Below are positions 26,637 through 36,026 of a DNA stretch of 64,000 bases, piece after piece. This DNA is from Bacteroidales bacterium (GTDB lineage Bacteria; Bacteroidota; Bacteroidia; Bacteroidales; VadinHA17), in NCBI GenBank assembly GCA_009877105.1, contig WXFD01000036.1, forward strand, positions 17,952-81,951. The letters are read 5' to 3'. The notes beneath the pieces are model-generated. The model did not search any database, was not told the origin of the DNA, and saw only the letters and a program-made list of their open reading frames with translations. The position numbers and the translations under genes were made by a program. Positions within the stretch are counted from its first letter, which is position 1. The number at the start of each line of letters is the position of its first letter.

Positions 26637-27089
26637 ATGAGCCAGGTAATAAGAATAACCAAGGAATTCACCTTTGAAATGTCGCATGTTCTGCCGGGAT
26701 ATGACGGACCCTGCAGGAATGTTCACGGACATTCATACAGGCTGTTCGTAACGGTGGCAGGAATACCGGTGAATAATGCCCTGAACCCAAAAAACGGTAT
26801 GGTAATGGACTTCTCCGACATGAAAAAGATCGTCATGAATGAAATTTTAGGCATCTTTGATCATGCAGTGGCAATCCCCGGTGATATGGACAGGGAAAAA
26901 ACGGAGACACTGAAAAAAATGTTTGGAAATACCATCGTGGTTGACTATCAGCCAACATGTGAGAATCTTGTAACGGATTTTGCAATGAGGATAAAAAACC
27001 AGCTCCCGGCCGATGTTAAGCTATACAGTCTTAAGTTGTATGAAACTGCTACCTCATTTGCAGAATGGTTTTCATCCGACAACGAATAA
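26637..27089 (+). CDS. queD: 6-carboxytetrahydropterin synthase family protein (QueD/PTPS)
   Basis: A 150-residue T-fold enzyme. Zinc ligands are His17 (EMSHVLPG) and His30 and His32 of CRNVHGHSY; Cys26 in the CxxxHxH spacing is the QueD catalytic cysteine. LKLYETATSF near residue 134 holds the pterin-anchoring Glu. QueD converts dihydroneopterin triphosphate to carboxytetrahydropterin for queuosine; the related PTPS makes pyruvoyl-tetrahydropterin, and sequence alone does not fully separate them. The other queuosine genes are not here. The ATG at 26637 is preferred over an upstream TTG at 26604 that overlaps the promoter box. polA starts ten bases after its stop. Confidence 0.88.
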   Translation: MSQVIRITKEFTFEMSHVLPGYDGPCRNVHGHSYRLFVTVAGIPVNNALNPKNGMVMDFSDMKKIVMNEILGIFDHAVAIPGDMDREKTETLKKMFGNTIVVDYQPTCENLVTDFAMRIKNQLPADVKLYSLKLYETATSFAEWFSSDNE

Positions 27090-27099
27090 CCGGAATTTG

Positions 27100-29901
27100 A
27101 TGGAAACACAACCTAAGAAACTTTTCCTGCTTGACGCTTATGCGCTGATCTTCCGCTCATACTACGCATTCATAAAAAATCCCAGGGTTACTTCAAAGGG
27201 ATTGAACACTTCAGCCATATTCGGATTTCTTCTTACGCTGAGAGAGGTTCTTCAGAAACAAAAACCTTCACATATTGCAGTTGTTTTTGACACTCCCGAA
27301 CCCACTTTCAGGCATGAGATGTTCAGCGGGTATAAGGCTACGCGTGATGAAACGCCGGAAGATATAAAAATTGCCGTACCATACATAAAGAGGCTGCTGG
27401 AGGCTTACAGGATTCCCGTTATCGCCTGCCCCGGGTATGAAGCGGATGATGTGATCGGTACGCTGGCAAATAAAGCTTCTGAAGCAGGGTTCATAACTTA
27501 TATGATGACCCCCGACAAGGATTTTGCCCAGCTGGTAACAGATAAAATATTCATGTATAAGCCCTCAAGGGGCGGCAACGAATCAGTATTATGGGGTGTA
27601 GCAGAAGTAAAAAATGAATTTTCAGTAAACACACCGGTTCAGGTAATCGATATACTTGCATTGATGGGCGATACGGCAGACAATATTCCCGGTGCCCCCG
27701 GCGTGGGACCAAAAACCGCAATGAAGCTTATTTCAGAATACGGATCGGTTGAGGAAGTCATCAGGAATACTGATAAGCTGAAAGGAAAACTGAAAGAGGC
27801 AATCGGGAACAATATTCCGCAGATCGAACTTTCCAGGAAACTGGCTGCGATAGATGTAAATGCACCTGTTGATTTCATGGAAGAGGGTCTGAGGATCAAA
27901 AATCCCGACAGGAATATGCTGAAGTCGCTTTTTGAAGAACTTGAATTCCGGACTATCGGCGCCGAGATCCTTTCCGGGGCAGAATACAGCGATACTCTTT
28001 CATTCCCGGAAGGCAATACGGCAGGAGAGTTCACTGCCACTGCGCAGGGAACACTGTTTGACCAGAATGCATCACCCGTTGCGACGCCCGTTGCCACCAT
28101 TGAAAATACCCCGCATGAATATTTACTGATAGAGGGTAATAATGAGTTAAGGGAATTTGTTGAAAAAGTCCTTCTGCTGAAAGAAATCTGTTTTGATACG
28201 GAAACGACCCATATCAATCCGTTTGATTCGGAGCTTGTCGCCCTGGCATTTTCATGGACCAGGGGAAAGGGATACCTGGTTCATTTTCCGGAGTCACGGC
28301 AAGAAACAGCTGCAATGATGGAAATCCTCCGGCCCATTTTTGAAAGCGACCGGATACTTAAGATAGGACAGAATATCAAATTTGATATTCAGGTACTTGC
28401 AAATTATGGCATTGACGTGAAGGGACCGCTTTTTGATACAATGATCGCCCATTACCTTCTCGAACCTGACATGAGACATAATATGAATCTTCTGGCGGAA
28501 ACCTACCTTTCATACAGTCCTGTTCATATTGAATCTCTGATAGGCGAAAAAGGCGCCGGTCAGAAAAGTATGAGATCGGTGTCAGTTGATAAAATTAAAG
28601 AGTATGCCGTTGAGGATGCTGATGTTACCTGTCAGCTTAAGGAAATCTTCATGCCAGTCTTAAAATCGGAAGGACTGATTGATCTGGCGGAAACCGTGGA
28701 AATGCCCCTCATCAGGGTTCTTGCCGACATGGAGCGCAACGGTGTAAGGCTGAATCAGGATGATCTCAGATCAATTTCCGAAGGCCTGAGGGAAGAGATC
28801 ATTATCCTTGAGAAGGAGATACACTCTCTTGCCGGCACTGAATTCAACATCTCTTCTCCAAAACAGCTTGGCGACATCCTTTTCCTGAAGCTAAAACTCG
28901 ATGACAAGGCCAGGCTTACAAAAACCAGGCAGTTCGTAACAAATGAGGAAATACTTCAACGGCTTACAGGCCGTCATCCCATTGTCAGCAAGGTTCTGGA
29001 ATACAGGGGGCTTAAAAAGCTGCTTTCAACTTATCTTGAACCATTGCCCCAGATGATTGATCCGAAAACGGGAAGGATCCATACTTCTTTCAGACAGGCG
29101 GTGACTTCGACCGGCAGACTGAGTTCCGATAATCCCAATCTGCAGAATATACCAGTCAGGGATGAAAGGGGCAGGGAAATCAGGAAAGCGTTTGTGCCGG
29201 AAGACGGAAACCTGTTTTTTTCGGCAGATTATTCCCAGATTGAACTGAGACTGATGGCTCATCTGAGCAAGGATAAAGGCATGATTGAGGATTTCCTCTC
29301 CGGCAGTGATATTCATGCCGCAACAGCCTCAAAAATATTCGGGGTTGAAATCGGGGATGTGACACGGGAAATGCGAAGCAGGGCAAAAACAGCCAATTTC
29401 GGGATCATTTACGGTATTTCATCCTTCGGCCTGTCAGAAAGGCTTACGATAGGGCGGAAAGAGGCAAAAGAGCTTATTGATGGCTACTTTCAGTCATATC
29501 CCGGGGTGAAAAGGTATATGGACGAAAGCATAAGGAAGGCCCGTGAAAAGGGCTATGTAACAACCATGTTCGGAAGAAGGCGCTATCTCCGGGATATCGG
29601 GTCGCGAAACCAGGTGGTGCGCGGCAATGCGGAAAGGAATGCGATTAATGCACCCATTCAGGGCAGTGCAGCTGATATAATTAAAGTTGCAATGGTAAGG
29701 ATCCATCAGAAGATGAAAACAGGGAATTATAAGTCAAAAATGATCCTCCAGGTACACGACGAACTTATATTCGAGGTGGTACCCAATGAACTTGACCTGC
29801 TCAGGGAGATGGTGATCCATGAAATGACAAATGCCGTTAAGCTCGACATTCCACTCAGGGTTGACTGGGGTGTCGGGAAAAACTGGCTCGAGGCGCATTG
29901 A
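27100..29901 (+). CDS. polA: DNA polymerase I
   Basis: A 933-residue repair and Okazaki-processing polymerase. Residues 1-290 are the 5' nuclease (LLDAYALIFRSYYAF, GYEADDVIG, MGDTADNIPGAPGVGPKTA). Residues about 340-510 are the 3'-5' exonuclease, apparently active, with the DxE of ICFDTETTHINP intact. The polymerase domain follows, with motif A FSADYSQIELR, motif B RAKTANFGIIYG and motif C QVHDELIFEV. The start is ATG at 27100; a longer reading overlaps queD. It probably shares the queD transcript. Confidence 0.97.
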   Translation: METQPKKLFLLDAYALIFRSYYAFIKNPRVTSKGLNTSAIFGFLLTLREVLQKQKPSHIAVVFDTPEPTFRHEMFSGYKATRDETPEDIKIAVPYIKRLLEAYRIPVIACPGYEADDVIGTLANKASEAGFITYMMTPDKDFAQLVTDKIFMYKPSRGGNESVLWGVAEVKNEFSVNTPVQVIDILALMGDTADNIPGAPGVGPKTAMKLISEYGSVEEVIRNTDKLKGKLKEAIGNNIPQIELSRKLAAIDVNAPVDFMEEGLRIKNPDRNMLKSLFEELEFRTIGAEILSGAEYSDTLSFPEGNTAGEFTATAQGTLFDQNASPVATPVATIENTPHEYLLIEGNNELREFVEKVLLLKEICFDTETTHINPFDSELVALAFSWTRGKGYLVHFPESRQETAAMMEILRPIFESDRILKIGQNIKFDIQVLANYGIDVKGPLFDTMIAHYLLEPDMRHNMNLLAETYLSYSPVHIESLIGEKGAGQKSMRSVSVDKIKEYAVEDADVTCQLKEIFMPVLKSEGLIDLAETVEMPLIRVLADMERNGVRLNQDDLRSISEGLREEIIILEKEIHSLAGTEFNISSPKQLGDILFLKLKLDDKARLTKTRQFVTNEEILQRLTGRHPIVSKVLEYRGLKKLLSTYLEPLPQMIDPKTGRIHTSFRQAVTSTGRLSSDNPNLQNIPVRDERGREIRKAFVPEDGNLFFSADYSQIELRLMAHLSKDKGMIEDFLSGSDIHAATASKIFGVEIGDVTREMRSRAKTANFGIIYGISSFGLSERLTIGRKEAKELIDGYFQSYPGVKRYMDESIRKAREKGYVTTMFGRRRYLRDIGSRNQVVRGNAERNAINAPIQGSAADIIKVAMVRIHQKMKTGNYKSKMILQVHDELIFEVVPNELDLLREMVIHEMTNAVKLDIPLRVDWGVGKNWLEAH

Positions 29902-29914
29902 TAATAAATGCACC

Positions 29915-29973
29915 TGTTCCGGGAGAAATGAACAGCTGATTGGTTAAGCATTTATCAAACCTCCCGCGGAACA
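29915..29973. repeat. Inverted repeat after polA
   Basis: TGTTCCGGGAG at 29915-29925 pairs with CTCCCGCGGAACA at 29961-29973, allowing a two-base bulge, around a 35-base loop. There is no T-run, so a terminator is doubtful; it may be a folded mRNA end or a binding site. Confidence 0.35.
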
Positions 29974-30017
29974 ACCGACATTTAATATCCACGGGTAATC
30001 GATAGCAGGATAAAATT

Positions 30018-30251
30018 ATGGAGATCACAGTATTGTTTTTTGGCATTCTTGCGGATGCAACAGGCCTGAACGCAAAAAGCTACAATGGCATTGATTCCTT
30101 TGATGACCTGAGACACAGGATGGAGGATGATTTTCCGGGAATATTTCATTATAATTTCCGGATAGCCGTCAACAGGGTGATTACTGAAGATAATCCGGTC
30201 CTGAAAGATGGTGATGAGGTTGCATGTCTTCCACCTTTTGCGGGAGGGTAA
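30018..30251 (+). CDS. moaD: MoaD/ThiS family sulfur carrier protein
   Basis: A 77-residue ubiquitin-like protein ending in the Gly-Gly tail needed for adenylation and thiocarboxylate formation (LPPFAGG). GDEVACLPPFAGG at the end is typical of the small subunit of molybdopterin synthase. Immediately downstream is moaE, the large subunit, so this is MoaD rather than ThiS. The two subunits insert two sulfurs into cyclic pyranopterin monophosphate to form molybdopterin. The activating E1 enzyme may be the MoeB-like protein at 53 kb. No moaA, moaC or molybdoenzyme gene is close. Confidence 0.88.
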   Translation: MEITVLFFGILADATGLNAKSYNGIDSFDDLRHRMEDDFPGIFHYNFRIAVNRVITEDNPVLKDGDEVACLPPFAGG

Positions 30252-30280
30252 TAATATGGCAACCATTAAATTTTATTGAT

Positions 30281-30691
30281 ATGCGATTGATAGAAGGTCC
30301 GCTTATGCCCGGTCTGATTGCCGAAGTGATCGCCGGAAGCGGGGGAAGTCACGACACAGGCGCTCATGCCCTGTTCCTGGGACAGGTCCGCAGGGACCGG
30401 ATTGACGGGCGTTTTGTAAAAGCCATTGAATACTCTGCCTATGAGGAGATGGTAATTATGGAAGCCAACAAGATCAGTAAAACCATTCTTTCGGAGTTTG
30501 AAGATGTCAGGGCCTTTGAAATACTTCATTCCAGGGGGATGGTAAAGGCGGGAGAAACAGCACTTCTGGTTATTGTTTCTGCGGGGCACCGGCAACAGGC
30601 CCTTGCTGCCTGCGGGAAGGCAGTGGATCTGATAAATGAAAGACTGCCTGTTTGGAAAAAGGAGCTGTTTGAAGATGAACCGGATCTGTGA
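30281..30691 (+). CDS. moaE: Molybdopterin synthase catalytic subunit
   Basis: A 136-residue MoaE. HDTGAHALFLGQVRRD (about residues 22-37) and AIEYSAYEEM are the conserved N-terminal blocks; HSRGMVKAGETALLVIVSAGHR and LPVWKKEL contain the active-site Arg and Lys residues. It forms a heterotetramer with MoaD. The start is the Met at 30281, 29 bases after the moaD stop; a longer frame from 30224 overlaps moaD and lacks similarity. Length is slightly below the E. coli 150 residues, with no key block missing. Confidence 0.9.
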   Translation: MRLIEGPLMPGLIAEVIAGSGGSHDTGAHALFLGQVRRDRIDGRFVKAIEYSAYEEMVIMEANKISKTILSEFEDVRAFEILHSRGMVKAGETALLVIVSAGHRQQALAACGKAVDLINERLPVWKKELFEDEPDL

Positions 30692-30717
30692 AAGTACAAA
30701 AGCGGGGAGCGGGAACC

Positions 30718-32451
30718 TTAATGATCATTCCCGGAATATGCTGCCTGTCTTGCTGCTGGTTTTTCATCGCTTCTGGTGATGAGTATTGAACCTGACCTGC
30801 CCTGGAGTATTGAATTGTATTTTTCACCCTGGTTGAGTATTTCAACGGCCCGGAGTACCTGTTCATCAGTCCTTATGCTCCAGGCAATTGAACCTTCCTC
30901 ATAGAAATACCTGCTGATTATTTCGTTTTCAAGAAGGCTCGTAAGCTCTTTCCTGAAAATCGTGAGATCATGTTCAAGGGTATGTCCCAGTTCTTTCTGG
31001 AGTTGTGCAAAAAGATCCTTGTGCAGGTCGAAATACTTTTCTTTCCTGGCATTTATCAGGAGGTCGTTAAGGGATTCCTCCGTTGCGGTCTGATAACTGA
31101 AATTCAGTTTTTTAAGAAAACCGGTGAAATCCGAATAATCTGCGTCACTGAAAGTGAACTGTTCAATGGTTTCTGGTTCGGGATGCGTCCAGTAATAGCG
31201 TGTGGCATAGTCAAAAATAAGGTTTCTCAGATACAGTTCGGCAGATATCTGGCTCAGAGGTGCCGGAACAACCTCCACATCGGGTGTAATCCCTCCGCCG
31301 TCCTTTACGATTCTGCCGTTTGATGTTTTAAATTCTGAGACCAGAGAGTCGGGTATTGTTCCTACGCTCCCGTCCTCATTGGGATGTGAAAAATCCAGGG
31401 CCTGGATGCATCTGCCCGAAGGGATGTAATACTTGGCGGTGGTCAGCTTCAGCTGTGAATTGTAACTCAACGGACGAGTTATCTGAACAAGCCCTTTCCC
31501 ATATGATCTCTGCCCAACGATTATTCCCCTGTCCAGATCCTGTATTGCTCCTGCAACAATTTCAGAAGCAGAGGCGGACGACCGGTTGATAAGCACGGCA
31601 AGGGGAATTTTTTCATCGACAGCAGATCTCGTGGTTTTGAATACCTCATCAAACTGTTTTACCTTTCCCTTTGTTGAAACGACTTCCCTTCCGGGACCAA
31701 TGAACAGATTGACAATTTCGACGGCTTCATTCAGCAGGCCCCCGGGGTTGCTGCGCAGGTCGAGGATTATCTGTTCGGCTTTTTTGTCTTTCAGGGCGAC
31801 AAGGGCGTTTTTGACGGCCTCAGAACAATTTTCGGTGAAGTTTGTAAACCGGATATAACCTGTTCTGTCATCAAGCATGCCGAAATAGGGGACAGGAGGG
31901 ACCATAATTTTCTCCCTCTTCACCGGGATTTCCATTTCCTCCCCGTTCCTTTCAATTGTAAGAATAACCGTTGAGCCGGGATTCCCCTTCAGCTTCTCGC
32001 TGACTTTTTCCGTAGGAAAGCCTTTAAGTGAGACACCATCGGCTTTTTTCAGCAGATCACCAGCTTTTATGCCGGCAACATCAGCCGGAAATCCCTTGTA
32101 AACCTGTGAAATGACAACATAATCACCGGTACTTCTTATCAGCGATCCGATACCGCCGTATTTACCGGTTGTCATAAACGCGACCTCATCACCTTCTGAT
32201 TCGGGATAAAATACCGTGTAAGGATCAAGGGTTTTCAGCATATTGTCAATGCCTGCCTTAATAAATTTATCCGGATTTATCTCGTCAACGTAAAACGTAT
32301 TAAGTTCCCTGAAGAGGGAAAGAAAAATGTCAAGGTTTTTTGCTATCCTGAAATCCCTTGTTTCCTGTGATGCAAGAAATCCCACACTTATAGCGGCTGC
32401 CATAAAGAGAACGGCCACTATTGTCAACCTGGCTGAAAACTTCTTTTTCAT
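30718..32451 (-). CDS. Carboxy-terminal processing protease (peptidase S41)
   Basis: A 577-residue periplasmic serine protease anchored by an N-terminal hydrophobic segment (residues 9-28). A PDZ domain (about 90-175) selects substrate C-termini. The catalytic Ser292 lies in NRSSASASE and Lys319 in SYGKGLVQ, the Ser-Lys dyad of the Tsp/CtpA family, and DLRSNPGG is the conserved strand before them. A C-terminal helical region of about 150 residues follows, longer than in plant CtpA. It trims or degrades exported proteins. It follows rnpA on the same strand after about 100 bases, in an order commonly seen in the phylum. Confidence 0.92.
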   Translation of the reverse strand: MKKKFSARLTIVAVLFMAAAISVGFLASQETRDFRIAKNLDIFLSLFRELNTFYVDEINPDKFIKAGIDNMLKTLDPYTVFYPESEGDEVAFMTTGKYGGIGSLIRSTGDYVVISQVYKGFPADVAGIKAGDLLKKADGVSLKGFPTEKVSEKLKGNPGSTVILTIERNGEEMEIPVKREKIMVPPVPYFGMLDDRTGYIRFTNFTENCSEAVKNALVALKDKKAEQIILDLRSNPGGLLNEAVEIVNLFIGPGREVVSTKGKVKQFDEVFKTTRSAVDEKIPLAVLINRSSASASEIVAGAIQDLDRGIIVGQRSYGKGLVQITRPLSYNSQLKLTTAKYYIPSGRCIQALDFSHPNEDGSVGTIPDSLVSEFKTSNGRIVKDGGGITPDVEVVPAPLSQISAELYLRNLIFDYATRYYWTHPEPETIEQFTFSDADYSDFTGFLKKLNFSYQTATEESLNDLLINARKEKYFDLHKDLFAQLQKELGHTLEHDLTIFRKELTSLLENEIISRYFYEEGSIAWSIRTDEQVLRAVEILNQGEKYNSILQGRSGSILITRSDEKPAARQAAYSGNDH

Positions 32452-32551
32452 TCAATTGAAATCTTAAAACCGGAAAGCGAAATTAATATTTAATTCAAGT
32501 AACTGGTCTGCTGATGAACAAATTATAACAACATTAACATTTGTCATTCAA

Positions 32552-32941
32552 TTATGTTGCATTGCGGCACAGAAAATCAATCATTTCATCAACTGACTTG
32601 CTGACCGAATCATAATCCGGAATATTTTTTCCCCTGAATATAACCATAAATGCAATCTGGATATTTTTCCTGTTCAGAACGCTGTAAAGGTTACTTTTAT
32701 TCTTTCTGTATGATTCCCTTATTCTGCGTTTAATAAGATTTCTGGAAACAGCCAGCCGGATATTTTTTTTCGGAACGCTTACGGCAATCTGGGCAGGAGG
32801 TTTGAATTCACCGTGACACCTGAGCCAGATTACCTTAAAGAGGGATGTATAGAAAACATTTCCGTTTTCAAAAATCTCAGAAATCAGCCTGATCCTGCAA
32901 AGCCGTTCATCCTTGCGGAATGTTTGCCTCTCTCCAGTCAT
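32552..32941 (-). CDS. rnpA: Ribonuclease P protein component
   Basis: A 129-residue basic protein that binds the catalytic RNase P RNA and helps position pre-tRNA. The RNR motif reads AVSRNLIKRRIRESYR (about residues 63-78) and FRKDERL opens the fold. IQIAFMVIFRGK is the central strand. Unlike in many bacteria it is not next to rpmH or dnaA, so it does not mark the replication origin here. It lies between hemD and the S41 protease gene, a familiar order in this phylum. The RNA component was not found in the window. Confidence 0.92.
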   Translation of the reverse strand: MTGERQTFRKDERLCRIRLISEIFENGNVFYTSLFKVIWLRCHGEFKPPAQIAVSVPKKNIRLAVSRNLIKRRIRESYRKNKSNLYSVLNRKNIQIAFMVIFRGKNIPDYDSVSKSVDEMIDFLCRNAT

Positions 32942-33021
32942 ATCGGCATTATCTGACAGGGAAAGTGATTACCTGTCATTTGGTTGAAATCTCCGGATCA
33001 GTAATAATCATAAAGATCCTG

Positions 33022-33774
33022 CTACCGGCAGTTCCGGTTGTGATCCTTCAGGAAATCATCAAGGGCCATGGTCATGGAAGGAGCTTTCGGATTCGGGGCA
33101 TGAATGTCCAGCCTCAGTCCTTCCTGCTCAACGGCACATGCTGTAGTAGGGCCGAAAGCAGCAATTTTGATGTCGCCCTGGACAAAATCGGGGAAGTTCT
33201 CTTTCAAAGATTTGATACCCGAAGGGCTGTAAAATACCAGGATATCGTAATCAAAATCGTTGATATTTGAGAAATTGCTGCTTATGGTTCTGTACATTGT
33301 GCCGATAGTGTAATTTATGTCGTTACTGTCAAGAAGACCGGGAATTTCGGCATTGTGAGGTTCGGAGAGAGGAACAAGGAAATTGGAGTCCCTGTGCTTG
33401 ATTATTACGTCAATCAGGTCCTGAAACTTTGCCTTTCCGTGAAAGATCTTCCGTTTCCGGTATACAATGTACTTCTGAAGGTAAAAAGCCACATTCTCGG
33501 TAATGCAAAAGTATTTCATGGTATCCGGAACCACTATCCTCAACTCGTTGCATATACGGAAGAAATGATCAATGGCGGTCTTGCTTGTAAAAATAACTGC
33601 ATTGAAATCCAGAATATTTATTTTTTGCTGACGAAAATCCTTTGCTGATACACCTTCGATGGTAATGAAAGGCTTAAAGTCAATCTTGAGGTTGTATTTT
33701 TTAGCCAGGTCGAAATATGGAGATTTCGGATTGTTCGGTTCTGGCTGTGAAACTAAGATCTTTTTAATTTTCAA
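33022..33774 (-). CDS. hemD: Uroporphyrinogen-III synthase
   Basis: A 250-residue protein with the loose two-domain HemD pattern: KKILVSQPEP at the start, VIFTSKTAIDHFF in the first domain, and ILVFYSPSGIKSLKENFPDF then IAAFGPTTACAVEQEGLRLDIHAPNP in the second. It cyclises hydroxymethylbilane with inversion of ring D to give uroporphyrinogen III for haem. HemD is poorly conserved, so the call rests on the SPSG and GPTTA blocks plus the DUF4271-hemD-rnpA order. No other haem gene is adjacent. Confidence 0.85.
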   Translation of the reverse strand: MKIKKILVSQPEPNNPKSPYFDLAKKYNLKIDFKPFITIEGVSAKDFRQQKINILDFNAVIFTSKTAIDHFFRICNELRIVVPDTMKYFCITENVAFYLQKYIVYRKRKIFHGKAKFQDLIDVIIKHRDSNFLVPLSEPHNAEIPGLLDSNDINYTIGTMYRTISSNFSNINDFDYDILVFYSPSGIKSLKENFPDFVQGDIKIAAFGPTTACAVEQEGLRLDIHAPNPKAPSMTMALDDFLKDHNRNCR

Positions 33775-33821
33775 TTTCTTACAGATTTAGTTTTACATAA
33801 AAAGCAACACTTCCTTCACCG

Positions 33822-34850
33822 TTAAACGAGACCTTCAAAATATTTTAAAAAGATCAAAACCGGCAAAATTTCCAGCGCACAAAGGTACAAAATCAAATAT
33901 AATATTGAAATATTCCGCCTTATAAAAATTAATGACAGCCGGGTAATGCGAAAAAAGTATATCAGCCCCAGTGAGGCAATACCCGTTATAATGCACAGTT
34001 CCTTTGAAAGCAATGAAGTAAAGGTCATGATAAGAACCAGGGCAAACAATATCATGGCACTGAAACGGTACGAATGATAAACGTTTACAAGGTATTCATT
34101 GAACACGTCGTAATTCCCGCTGAGGTTTCCGGCTGCCGTACAAATGAGATGGCGCATTGTGATGCCAAAAATGACAATGACCAGTAATATCGGGATAAGC
34201 AGTGAAGAGTGTACCCCTGCGGGGTTCAGACCGTAAAAAACGAGCGACGTAAACCCGAACAGTGCAATTACCAGAAATGAAATGAAATTAAGAAGGGTTG
34301 ATTGCCATGTGAAAAGGGAACTTACTTCCCGTGATGAGGGTTCGTTTATGCCCCTGAAAAGGAAAAACCTGCGGACATCATCGGCAAAATTCCTCATCAT
34401 GTAATGCACCTGAAGGAACATAATGGCTGCAAACAATATGATAATAAGGATCAGGTCGTTGTGGGCGTTATATGAAGACCGGCTTTCACCTTCCCTCAGA
34501 TATGCGGCAGTCTTAAATTCTGCCTTATCCATTCTCAAACCCCGGTTACCGGCATCCTTGTACCTGATCCATCCGGGCGGGATATAATTCAGATTTTTGA
34601 GAAAAACATCCCGGTCGTAAAAGGTTATGTCTGCAATACTGTTCCTGCGGCAAATGGAGATTGTATCCTTAATTATGACCTTTTCAGGTGCCTTTGGTCT
34701 TTTTTCCGTCCCTGACGGAGCGCCTGCAGCCAGATGAGCCGGAACCTCATCCATTCTTGTGAATACTGAATCAGGAAGAAGCTTTCCGGCATCTATTCGG
34801 ATAAACAATCTTGTCCCTGTGGTATCCTGTATGCTAAGGCCGTTGTTCAT
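33822..34850 (-). CDS. DUF4271 family membrane protein
   Basis: A 342-residue protein. The first 135 residues are soluble, proline-rich in part, and lack a signal peptide. The remainder has about seven or eight hydrophobic helices with short loops, for example ILIIILFAAIMFLQVHY and LLNFISFLVIALFGF. This matches DUF4271, known mainly from Bacteroidota upstream of hemD; its function is unknown. The gap to hemD is 47 bases on the same strand, so co-transcription is likely. FRGINEPSSREVSSLFTWQS between helices one and two is its best-conserved block in my reading. Confidence 0.8.
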   Translation of the reverse strand: MNNGLSIQDTTGTRLFIRIDAGKLLPDSVFTRMDEVPAHLAAGAPSGTEKRPKAPEKVIIKDTISICRRNSIADITFYDRDVFLKNLNYIPPGWIRYKDAGNRGLRMDKAEFKTAAYLREGESRSSYNAHNDLILIIILFAAIMFLQVHYMMRNFADDVRRFFLFRGINEPSSREVSSLFTWQSTLLNFISFLVIALFGFTSLVFYGLNPAGVHSSLLIPILLVIVIFGITMRHLICTAAGNLSGNYDVFNEYLVNVYHSYRFSAMILFALVLIMTFTSLLSKELCIITGIASLGLIYFFRITRLSLIFIRRNISILYLILYLCALEILPVLIFLKYFEGLV

Positions 34851-34872
34851 TCAATTTTTGCGGAGCAATCCA

Positions 34873-34880
34873 CAAAAATA
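34873..34880 (-). promoter_or_regulatory. Candidate -7 box for the DUF4271-hemD-rnpA run
   Basis: On the minus strand this reads TATTTTTG, fitting TAnnTTTG, about 22 bases before the DUF4271 start. No -33 TTTG was found. Confidence 0.35.
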
Positions 34881-34923
34881 GTGATAATTACCTTAAAAGA
34901 ATCCTGGTCCTTTTCAGGGGTAA

Positions 34924-35796
34924 TCAGAAATAATCATTCCGTGTTCCGCTGATATCGGCCAGGACGTTGTTTGCAAGCCTGCTCGCACCGATCCTGAAAA
35001 GCTTGTTTGACAGCCATTCCTTTCCTAAGCAGGTACTGACAATATAGTAATAGGTTAAGGCATCATCTGTGGTTGTTATTCCTCCTGCAGCTTTAAATCC
35101 GACCTTGATTCCCGTTTCAGAATAAAAGTCAAGGATTGCCCTGCACATTACCAGGGCTACCTCCGGGGTTGCAGATATGCTCGTTTTGCCTGTTGAGGTT
35201 TTAATGAAATCAGCACCGGCATCCATTGCAATCATGGAAGCCTTGAAAATCTGTTCATAATCAGCCAGCAGACCCGATTCAACAATTACCTTCAGGATCC
35301 TGTCCCCGACAGCCTCCTTTATTTCCCTGATCTCATCAGCTACCCGGGCAAAATCATTTCCCAGGAATGATCCTACCGGCATTACGACATCAATCTCATC
35401 CGCTCCCGCTTCAACAGCCATTTTGCACTCTGCCAGCTTGACGCTCCGGAAGGTCTGTGAAGCAGGAAAACCTGCTGCAACAGTCGCTATTTTAACGTTT
35501 TTGACTGTAAGTTTCTCCTTCACTACCGGCACAAAATTCGGATAAACACATATTGCAGCCACATTTGGTATGTTTGAGAATCTTCCTGAAAAACTGTTTA
35601 CCTTACCGGTGAGATGGATTATCCTGCTCCTGTTATCAGAGGTGTTTAGACTTGTCAGATCAATAACGTTCAGGATATTCATAAGGAGATGTTTATCCCT
35701 GGCTTCCGAGGTAAGGTCACTCACTCTCCTGAGTCCTTTCCTGATCTCATTTTCCGAGGGACATAACTTGATAAGCTTTTGATATAACTTTGTCAT
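34924..35796 (-). CDS. deoC: Deoxyribose-phosphate aldolase
   Basis: A 290-residue class I aldolase that splits 2-deoxyribose 5-phosphate into acetaldehyde and glyceraldehyde 3-phosphate in deoxynucleoside catabolism. The Schiff-base lysine is in FIKTSTGKT and the proton-relay lysine in VGFKAAGGI; DEIDVVMPVGSFLG holds the active-site Asp. About 50 extra N-terminal residues precede the TIM barrel, as in the longer DeoC branch common in Bacteroidota. No other deo gene lies nearby; the upstream gene on this strand is an MFS pump 230 bases away. Confidence 0.93.
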   Translation of the reverse strand: MTKLYQKLIKLCPSENEIRKGLRRVSDLTSEARDKHLLMNILNVIDLTSLNTSDNRSRIIHLTGKVNSFSGRFSNIPNVAAICVYPNFVPVVKEKLTVKNVKIATVAAGFPASQTFRSVKLAECKMAVEAGADEIDVVMPVGSFLGNDFARVADEIREIKEAVGDRILKVIVESGLLADYEQIFKASMIAMDAGADFIKTSTGKTSISATPEVALVMCRAILDFYSETGIKVGFKAAGGITTTDDALTYYYIVSTCLGKEWLSNKLFRIGASRLANNVLADISGTRNDYF

Positions 35797-36026
35797 ACGG
35801 TAAACCTGGATTAAATCTTTGGTACTAGGTGTAAAAAGAACGGGTTCAATTTAATGTTTTTTGTTTTCAAAATTAACTGGAGGGGATTTTTTAAATCACG
35901 AATAAAAATGCGGAACGGAGAAGGCTTTTAGGATCAGATTACTGTGAAATATTTAACAGTAGCCGGAAGACCAGTTCCTGACAGGAAAATTCCCGTTGTC
36001 CCTGCAAGACACCGGAGTAAGCCGTG

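Noticed and set aside
32552..32941. rnpA as a marker of the replication origin
   Set aside because: rpmH, dnaA and yidC are not next to it, and its neighbours (hemD, S41 protease) are the normal Bacteroidota order away from the origin.
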